Origin: Chrysemys picta bellii
Lineage: Eukaryota > Chordata > Testudines > Emydidae
Assembly (NCBI RefSeq): GCF_011386835.1
Contig: NC_088791.1
Coordinates: forward strand, 56,005,498 to 56,069,497
Direction of reading: 5' to 3'
Length of the DNA stretch: 64,000 bases
The first letter of the stretch is position 1. Every line of letters starts with the position of its first letter. The translations under genes were made by a program, and so were the position numbers. Below are positions 56,900-64,000 of this stretch, one piece after another. A model generated the notes under the pieces. That model was not told where the DNA came from. It worked only from the letters and a program-made list of their open reading frames with translations, and ran no database searches.

Positions 56900-57660
56900 C
56901 TCCAAATATTAATTTTAAGAAGCCAGCCTGTTTAGAAGTTAAGAATATTACTCTATTCCAAATACACGCTATTTGTCCTTTTCCATCTTCATAATGTCAC
57001 AACTATGAGTCATAACGTTGCCTTGATTAGTTTTTGTTGCTTTGTATTACAGTCTTAACATTATTTAAACATAATTCAGTATTTAACCGTGCAAGAGATC
57101 TTAATCTTTTTACTTAAATGTAAATTACAAAGTACAATCACTAAACAAATTGATTGAATACCATTGATTATTCATCAGATAATTGTGGCAGATCATGTAA
57201 TCAATTATTCATCATCCTTGGAAAAGGAGAATAGATGACATGAGGAATAAAATAAGCTGCAATTAAGATAAAATACTATTGGATTCCATACCGATAATTC
57301 CTTTTCAAATTACAATTCTTGCAATTAAATCAAATTGAAATTAAAATGTGAGTAGTCTGATTGAGGCACTCACTGAGTAATGATTGTACAAAGAATGTAA
57401 TCTACTAGGCCCTAGTCGCATATGGTGACATCGATGACATATTTGCTGCCTGAAATGTTTTCTATTTTTCCCCATCTATTACTCCTATCAAATGCAAGGA
57501 TGCTATTACGATTACAGACTTTCCTCTCCACTATGATTATGTGACTATGCAGCAGTATTACAAAAGGAAGAACACATTGCTAACATAATTTAAACATTTA
57601 ATTTCTGTGAGGTATTTATCGTTAGCTTAATTTGTGTTATTTCATCTCAAGAGCTATCCT
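56900..57660. promoter_or_regulatory. Candidate conserved AT-rich enhancer
   Basis: No repeat family is recognised. The stretch is dense in TAAT/ATTA cores. TTATTCATCA occurs twice (57168-57177, 57205-57214), the second within TAATCAATTATTCATCA, which contains a PBX/HOX-like ATCAATTA. Words such as GATTGAATACCATTGATTA have the texture of vertebrate conserved non-coding elements. Conservation cannot be tested here. Confidence 0.35.
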
Positions 57661-58369
57661 GAATGTAGATTCAGAATTATAGATGTCCTTGCATTCACTT
57701 CCAGAATTTGATTTTGCAAATTTGGTTTGGTTTTGGCTTTCTTCATAGATTTATTATTTCCATTTATATAGGGCCTGATCCAATGTCTATTTAAGACTCC
57801 CTTTGACTTCAGTGGGCTTTGTATCAGTTATATAATGTGTCTAGAAAGTAGCCTCTAGGTAACAATAAAAACACCAACACTAAACATCATCCAAACCATT
57901 GTTAATTAAAAGAAACAAAATAACTTCCCAGTCAATCATACCCATATGCACAAACAACCCTCTTTGAAAATGCCTGGATAAAGAGATAAGATTTGTAGAA
58001 GCCCTTTAGGTAAAAAAACTTGGGCACCGTGGATCAAAAGTGGTGAATGAGGTCCAGAATAGAGGGCCCTCTGTTCAGAATATCCTTCCAAGAAGCCCCA
58101 GATGTGCAAGTGTAGACACTTAGCCTGAGTTTCCCAGCTGCTCTTGACTGCCAGATTAAACGACCGGGAATGAGGTCTCTACATCTGAAGTAATAATTTA
58201 TAGGAGATGATTTATGCAACAAATTTAGCATCTCTTTCTGTTAATAGAATATTAGTTATTTAAAATCACTTGACAAATTTAGAAGAATTTTTATTTTTTG
58301 AGAATGAAGAGTTCTCTGAGTAATCACTACTTGAGCTGTGTTGATTAGTTCTTGTCTAATGTTGACTGG

Positions 58370-58802
58370 TCAAATAAGTCACGTAGTATGCCCACATCTT
58401 GAATACTGCGTGCAAATGTGCTCGCCACATCTCAAAAAAGATAAATTGGAATTGGAAGAGGGTCAGAAAAGGGCAACAAAAATGATTAAGGGTATGGAAT
58501 GGCTTCCGTATGAGGAGAGATTAATAAGACTGGGACTTTTCAGCTTGGAAAAGAGACGGCTAAGGGGGGGATATGATAGAGGTCTATAAAATCATGACTG
58601 GTGTGGAGAAAGTAAATAAGGAAGTATTATTTACTCCTTCTCATAACACACGAACTAGGGGTCACCAAATGAAATTAATAGGCAGCAGGTTTAAAACAAA
58701 TAAAAGGAAGTATTTCTTCACACAACGCACAGTCAACCTGTGGAACTCTTTGCCAGAGGATGGGGTGAAGGCCAAGACTGCAACAGCATTCAAAAAAGAA
58801 CT
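58370..58802 (+). repeat. CR1 LINE 3' fragment with ORF2 C-terminus
   Basis: CCCACATCTTGAATACTGCG through GAGGTCTATAAAATCATGAC to GCACAGTCAACCTGTGGAAC is the C-terminal part of CR1 ORF2. In frame one can read [20 protein letters not shown] and, shifted, [19 protein letters not shown]. It stops at about 58802 without the usual CR1 tail, so it is cut on both sides. Confidence 0.85.
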
Positions 58803-60874
58803 CTGGCTCAACTTTTGGCAGCTGACTCTGATTCTGACCCCCCACTTCTGTTCCCCCAACCTGGATGCCTGCTCTGCCCACTAGACCTGTTCTTTCTCTG
58901 ACCACTAGGGAAGACTGTCTACATCCTGGTTCCTAACATTCTTTTATAGCCTACTAGACACAATATTCTCTACTAGATTACTTCTCTACTGGACACAGTA
59001 TATTTTACAGAGCTTCTGTGCTAAGCAGAAGTGAGTGAATAATTTTCAATAAGTAATTTACCTGATGAATTTGGCCTCTTTTCTGCTCAAAACATATCCA
59101 GAAAAATACAAATTTCCTCATATTTATTCATTATATTATTCAAAAGCATTCAACACATTTATTTAGTATTTTTAACTCTGTGGTTTGACCATGAGCAGTT
59201 CTCTGCTGCTGTTCAACAGGTATTCAACATTCATTATTCAAACTGTGTTTTAGTTGTGCTTGGTTAGATAAATCACATGGTATTGTTTCTGTTTTCTGAT
59301 TTGATCAAGGCACCAGGCTTCTGCTGTAAATTCAGTTTCCTTGAACACTTGCATACGTGCCTTTGAAATCTGCTTCCTGCAAAACTTTTGATTTGTAAAA
59401 CTCAGTCACATGGAAATTAATGGAAAGTAAACACAGATGAGTCATTAGCAGACAAAGCAAAAGCCCTACTTTTCACAGCTGTTGAAAATCCAGAAGTCCA
59501 CAGAAGGAAAGGGCAGTTGCAGGTGCCCAGCATTTCTGAAAATCAGAAATTACAAAATTTGAGTGAATATTTGTGGAAATTTTTTTTTAATATTTGCCAA
59601 GCTCAAATATCAAGTAAGTCGCAGGATATCTGATCCAAACAATATATAACTAGACACTAACTTTGTTCTGTTTTATTTTCTGAAATGTGTCAGAACAGTA
59701 ATTTGTTATAACTTTGACAGCTCCATTTAGCACCAAGACTCTATATAGGGCTCCCTGCACTGGTTAGAAAGGACTGCTTGCAGACCGTTGTGATTTTACG
59801 GTCACCACTCTGAAAGGCACATTGTATATTTGAAAAAGCTGCACAGAGCCTAGCTAACTTTAATTGCCACTCCGAGATGTCAACAGTTAGGTAAGCTGGG
59901 GAAGTCACAACTTGGGAGAAAATGAGAGAAGCTTTTCAGCTAAAGTACTGGGTGCTTAAAAGGACCCCTTGTCACTTTTGTAGGTGCCATTTTCTCAGTC
60001 ACTACCCAACTCTCTGACATAGTTAGCATATGAAAATATAGTGAAAGTCTTCTGATTTGTAAGATAAATAAAATGCATCTTTGGACTAATTTATAAAATT
60101 AAACAATATAATAGAAACTCCTGAAAGTCAAAATGCTGGAGTCAGTGAAATAGAACTCAGTCTATTCATTCTGAATTATGCAGTCAGTTTAAACTAATTG
60201 GGAAAGGAAACTTTTGAGGGCTGGCTTTGCTATTCAGTCCGTTTTGAGCTTCTCTCTTGGTATAATATGATTTTATTATATATGTAGTTTAATTTAATCA
60301 AGGGAAGATACTTTAGCCAATGCTTTTAAATATAGTTTACTAAAGTCACAGAATGCATGTCTTCAGTAAAATCTATTAGCAGTTAGACCAATATTTCCCT
60401 TTGCCTGTGTCAGCTGGGCTTGTGTTTCCTTTCTTCTTTTTATGTTATTAATCTTGCCAGGACTTTGCTAGCCCACAAACATGTCTCACGAAGTTTCTTT
60501 TCTTTTGACTAGTGGCAACAATGTCTCTTGAAATCTAATCAATGGGAAGCGTGTTAGTATTAGTTAGTGCTAGTCAAATCTAATTCAATCTACTTTAATG
60601 TCTCATCAACCCGCACCTCATGATATATCAACTGTAGCTAAAACACAGATGATAGAGACAGAGAGGTGGGGAGAGAGACAGAGATTCATGATTAAGTAAA
60701 GGCATTTTCTTTTCTAAGCCATTCAGATTTCAGGGCCAGGAGCCCTCTTTGACAAGGATATTGCACACATATTACTAAGAAGGTTGGGAATTTCCTTTTT
60801 AGGAAAATATAAACCTTCCAGTGGTGATTCCTGTTCCATTGCTTCCTAGAATAGGGTCATTGTTTTGGAAACCA
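58803..60874. other. No gene; unique-looking sequence
   Basis: AT-rich. 60180-60640 contains several T-rich and TAAT-bearing words and no repeat that I recognise, so it is a weaker second candidate for conserved non-coding DNA. Confidence 0.45.
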
Positions 60875-60945
60875 GAAAAATGTAGACAAATTGGAAGGAA
60901 TTCAGTGAAGAGCAGCAAAAATGGTTAAGGGCCTTTACTACAAGG
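60875..60945 (+). repeat. CR1 LINE fragment
   Basis: AAAATGTAGACAAATTGGAA with GAATTCAGTGAAGAGCAGCA and AAAATGGTTAAGGG matches the CR1 ORF2 C-terminal DNA also seen at 27760-27810. Confidence 0.65.
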
Positions 60946-61337
60946 GGGATGGGAAGAGAAGAAAAGAAAAAATGTCATTTTTTCATACTGTTAGTTATAT
61001 GAAGGGTTTCTGGGTAATTAGCAATCGGAAGGGAAGATGAAGAGGCCCAGCAGAGCCCTCCAAAGCAAACATTACTTTTCAAAGAAGTTTCTGTGATTAG
61101 TCACGGTGAATAAAGTTAAGCAGTTGCATCCTACTTTGCAGGATTTTACTTGATTCAATTGGGTCCCCAACTGTGCCAGTCTCCACTAGAATGGTGCCCC
61201 AGTGTGGATAGAGATTACTGGTTTAATAGCCCCAACAGTAAAAACAGTTTGTTCACTACTGTGCCCAGTGCACCCATCAGCACACAGATGGTCTGTCTTA
61301 ACAGGAAAACAGTAAATACAATGTGCATGGGTGTAAG

Positions 61338-62040
61338 TGTGATGGTATGTCTAACCCACACAAGATCTGAGAGGGTTAATGTGGGCCAAACCGGCCAATT
61401 AACCTTATAGATGCACCTGGAGGGATGCTTGGGATTGATAAATGCTAATTGCGGACAAAGCCCAGCTGGGGGAGGAGCTGAATAGTGGTACAAAAGGCAG
61501 AATGTGAGCTCAGGAAGAGGCTGAAGGGAGGTAGTCTGCGCTCACTCTCTAGGACTAGAGAGGTGGTAAGAAGGAAATTCAGGGGTGAATAAGCCTTGAG
61601 GGTCTGGTTCTGAAAGGAGGAGAAGCAGCAGCAGCCGCCGCCACCCCCGAGAGAAGCTGCAGGGAAGAAAACTCAGGGAAACAACAATAAGGAGTAGGAC
61701 TGTGTGGGTCCTGGCTGCTGGTTACAGGGATCCTGGCCTGGAACCCAGTAGGCAGGGAGGCCCTGAGTTCCCCTGCCAGCCACTGGGGAAATGGCACAGG
61801 ACCTGGAAAACTGTCAGCATCTAAACAGCTTGTCCACTGTGACTTTTGTTACTTGGAGAGAAGGCTATATAGTGACCTGGTTGTAGGGCTGAGTCACAAT
61901 ATACTGTGAGTATTATAGAGTATATAGAGAGAGCAAGTGCAAGCAACTGAGAGCAAGGGGAGTCAGATAGCTCTCACTCTAATTCCCATACCTAGTGGCA
62001 AGGAGGTGCACCTGTGGTGAGTGGAACCCCTTCGCTGTAT
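61338..62040 (+). mobile_element. Probable LTR (Gypsy type), boundaries uncertain
   Basis: It starts TGTGATGGTATGTCTAACCC and carries AGCTGGGGGAGGAGCTGAAT and GTGGTACAAAAGGCAGAATG (TATA-like position) and a GCAGCAGCAGCCGCCGCCAC stretch, a pattern remembered from turtle Gypsy LTRs. GTAAG lies directly before it (61333-61337) and again at 62041-62045, a possible 5-bp duplication, but the right end does not finish in CA. GAGTCACA at 61891-61898 is an alternative end. Confidence 0.5.
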
Positions 62041-62929
62041 GTAAGTGAGATCAGAATATATATATATAGTGTGTGTGTGTAGAAGTACTGAGTGTGTTTG
62101 ATACTATTGTAGATCTGGCAATCCTAGAACAGCCAGTTTCACAAACATTGATCCATGGAAAATCAAAGGCCCTACTCTGCCCTCAAATACTCCCACTGAA
62201 GGTTGGCTTTATTAATCTGAGAGCAGAATTTTGCCTAAAGAATATAATCTAATATAAACTGAGCTATGCTGGCACATGCAGAAATCTGCTTTCACCCAGA
62301 AAATGTGACTTTGTGCATACCTCATCATTGCCCCAAGCTTATCAGTTAATATGTTGATCGCTGAACTTTCCATATGGTGTCCTTCTGAATTGTCAGTAAT
62401 ACCTAAAAAAAAGGTACTGGTATCTCTAATATAGTGCTACCCATCCTCCCCTTCCACCTACTCTTTCCTTAATATGATATATCTAGTGATTTTTAACATT
62501 CCAGTCATGTGAATCATCCTATCAGGTTTCAGTAATACCATTCATATCAAACCTCTTTTTGTAAATGAGTATTTCTAGTTACTTTTGTTTATTTCCCAGT
62601 CTTCTAGCTGTGGTATGTAGACAATTGAAGAATGTCTTCTCTTTACATCCCTTGATGACTTTACATTTATGCTACCTTGAGTCTGAATTTTATATGTTTG
62701 AACATAGTACTGTGCTTATCCTCTTAGCCAGTTCGTAATTTGCAATGAAAGAGGTGCCGGGGCTCAAACAATTTTTTTACATTCATAACTGATGCAGCAA
62801 ATCAGAGGTGCTGGGGCTATGAACTGCCCCTTGGCTACCCAAAAGATTGGGTCCCCTCCTACTGAAAGAGAGGTCCAAGTCGTTTGACCTCCTCTCAATA
62901 TAGAAGGTAGCCCAAACATTCATCAAAAC
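62041..62929. other. No gene; minor repeats
   Basis: A short TATATATATA and GTGTGTGTGTG tract lies at about 62058-62080. AGAGGTGCCGGGGCTCAAAC (62750) and AGAGGTGCTGGGGCTATGAA (62804) form a short direct repeat of unknown type. No gene seen. Confidence 0.45.
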
Positions 62930-63119
62930 CAGCGGTTCTCAAACGTTTGTACTGGTGACCCCTTTCACATAGCTAGCCTCGAGTGTGACCCCCCCCTTAT
63001 AAATTAAAACACTTTTAAATATATTTAACACCATTATAAATGCTGGAGGCAAAGCGGGGTTTGGGGTGGAGGCTGACAGCTCGCGACTCCCCATGTAATA
63101 ACCAGTTTGAGAACCCCTG
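62930..63119. mobile_element. Non-autonomous hAT-Charlie-like element, 190 bp
   Basis: Ends CAGCGGTTCTCAAACGTTTG and CAGTTTGAGAACCCCTG are inverse-related. ATCAAAAC (62922-62929) and AACAAAAC (63120-63127) form an 8-bp duplication with one change. Inside are GTACTGGTGACCCC and CTCGCGACTCCCC. Confidence 0.9.
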
Positions 63120-63387
63120 AACAAAACCTAAGCCCTTTATTTTACACCACTTACCTAGCTAGCTGTTTGCCTCCAATAGCTTTTGTAGTCTGTCTTCTCT
63201 TGCCCATGGGACAAGAAATATCTCAGAGAAAATTGCCTGTACTTTCCTCTTCTTTGGCTCCCTTCTGAGATTCCTGAAGGTGGGTTTGTGGAGGTGTGTG
63301 CACAATAATGAATTGGAATTTTTGGGTTTGAGAAGAAGCTGTAAGCTCTCTGCACCATCAGGCAGGACTTGTATACAAATCTGTAAT

Positions 63388-63480
63388 TTGATCTCAGTTG
63401 TCTTCTATCAGGAGCTCCTGCAATGGGGTCCAAAATCACATTACTCGCTATGTATTTGCGAGAGTTGGCAGCGGCGTAAT
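63388..63480. repeat. Fragment of the GTTGCCAACTCTCGCGATTTT group
   Basis: GCGAGAGTTGGCAGCGG with upstream AGGAGCTCCTGCAATGGGGT and CCAAAATCACATTACTCG is the inverse of the family's left part. Confidence 0.5.
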
Positions 63481-63578
63481 TCTCACATCCACACTGGCGG
63501 AGTTCAAAAATGGGAAGACGGGCCAAAAAACATAATGCAAATAAATAAAAAAATCTCACGATTGTAGGGCTAATCCCT

Positions 63579-63602
63579 TGATTTTTTTTTTTTTTTTTTT
63601 TG
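63579..63602 (+). repeat. Poly(T) tract
   Basis: An almost pure run of about 21 T after TTGA. Confidence 0.9.
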
Positions 63603-64000
63603 AGGGGGATGGGGACGGGAGCCCTGACTCAACTTTTAAACTCTTGGGTTTGGCGGTGCAGAAGTCACACTTCTTGTCACTGCCTGTGCTCCATGAATGC
63701 AAGGTCAGAGTGTTACTACTGATCATACTACACACTAGCAGGTGATTAGAGAACCGCTCTGCAAGGAGGAGAGGAGGGGACACATGCTTTAACTTTTTTA
63801 GATACTCACTCCAGGCCCTTGCTGCGTTTGTTCCACTCTCTAACCCTGGAGATGACATGCCTTGTTCTAGGTTCTGCAGGCATAATGCTTTCAGCAACCC
63901 CAATCCAGGCAGTGCAGAAGCTCTTCTAACTGCAACTGTAAGTCTGGGGGCCATGACTGACTGCAGTATTTGTAGTGGTGTTTGAGCTAGGTTAAGAACA
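63603..64000. other. No supported gene
   Basis: A minus open frame of 132 codons (63556-63954) begins at ATGGCCCCCAGACTTACAGT (inverse) and ends in the poly(T)-derived lysine run. It is not recognised, and the low-complexity end argues against a gene. Confidence 0.4.

Noticed and set aside
63556..63954. 132-codon minus frame
   Set aside because: It ends in a lysine run from the poly(T) tract and has no recognisable domain.

Overview
The window looks like nuclear DNA from a sauropsid, most likely a turtle. It is AT-rich and dominated by decayed repeats: CR1-type LINEs with the 3' ends usual for turtle CR1, many non-autonomous DNA transposons with 8-bp target-site duplications (hAT type), short elements sharing a GTCTACACT-type end, a pogo/Tigger-like element, and retroviral or Gypsy-type LTRs. 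The turtle assignment rests on remembered repeat families, not on a search. Nothing bacterial or viral in layout is present: no operons, no closely packed ORFs, no intact rRNA or tRNA gene.

No intact protein-coding gene can be supported. The long open frames lie in GC-rich transposon interiors, in minisatellites, or in relics of transposon genes. Recognisable coding relics are CR1 reverse transcriptase (17.5-19.9 kb and 25.6-28.4 kb), a hAT transposase C-terminus on the minus strand (about 6.95-7.40 kb), and the C-terminal part of a TX1-like LINE ORF2 (about 30.7-31.2 kb).

Layout. 0-14 kb: a hAT miniature, two palindromic inverted dimers of a turtle interspersed repeat (734-1043, 1090-1257), several MITEs, a GC-rich hAT (4099-5170), a hAT with long inverted arms (6410-8077) and a C-rich element (10577-11730). 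14-30 kb: stacked insertions, including a CR1 inside an opposite CR1, itself carrying an LTR-like element with a MITE inside, and a second CR1 carrying a composite hAT and a Tigger-like element, followed by a GC-rich 176-bp tandem. 30-48 kb: LINE remnants, a hAT inside an antisense CR1, and a well-delimited 1.2-kb solo LTR (39840-41038, 5-bp duplication). 48.3-49.3 kb: a CpG-rich, apparently non-repetitive stretch with CCAAT and GC boxes and a consensus splice donor on the minus strand. This is the best candidate for a real promoter and first exon. 49-64 kb: lower repeat density, a foldback MITE, a CR1 3' fragment, an LTR-like element, and an AT-rich stretch (about 56.9-57.7 kb) with clustered homeodomain-type motifs that resembles a conserved enhancer.

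The most testable points are the CpG-rich putative first exon, the possible enhancer, and the palindromic repeat dimers flanked by target-site duplications. No clearly new biological system was found.
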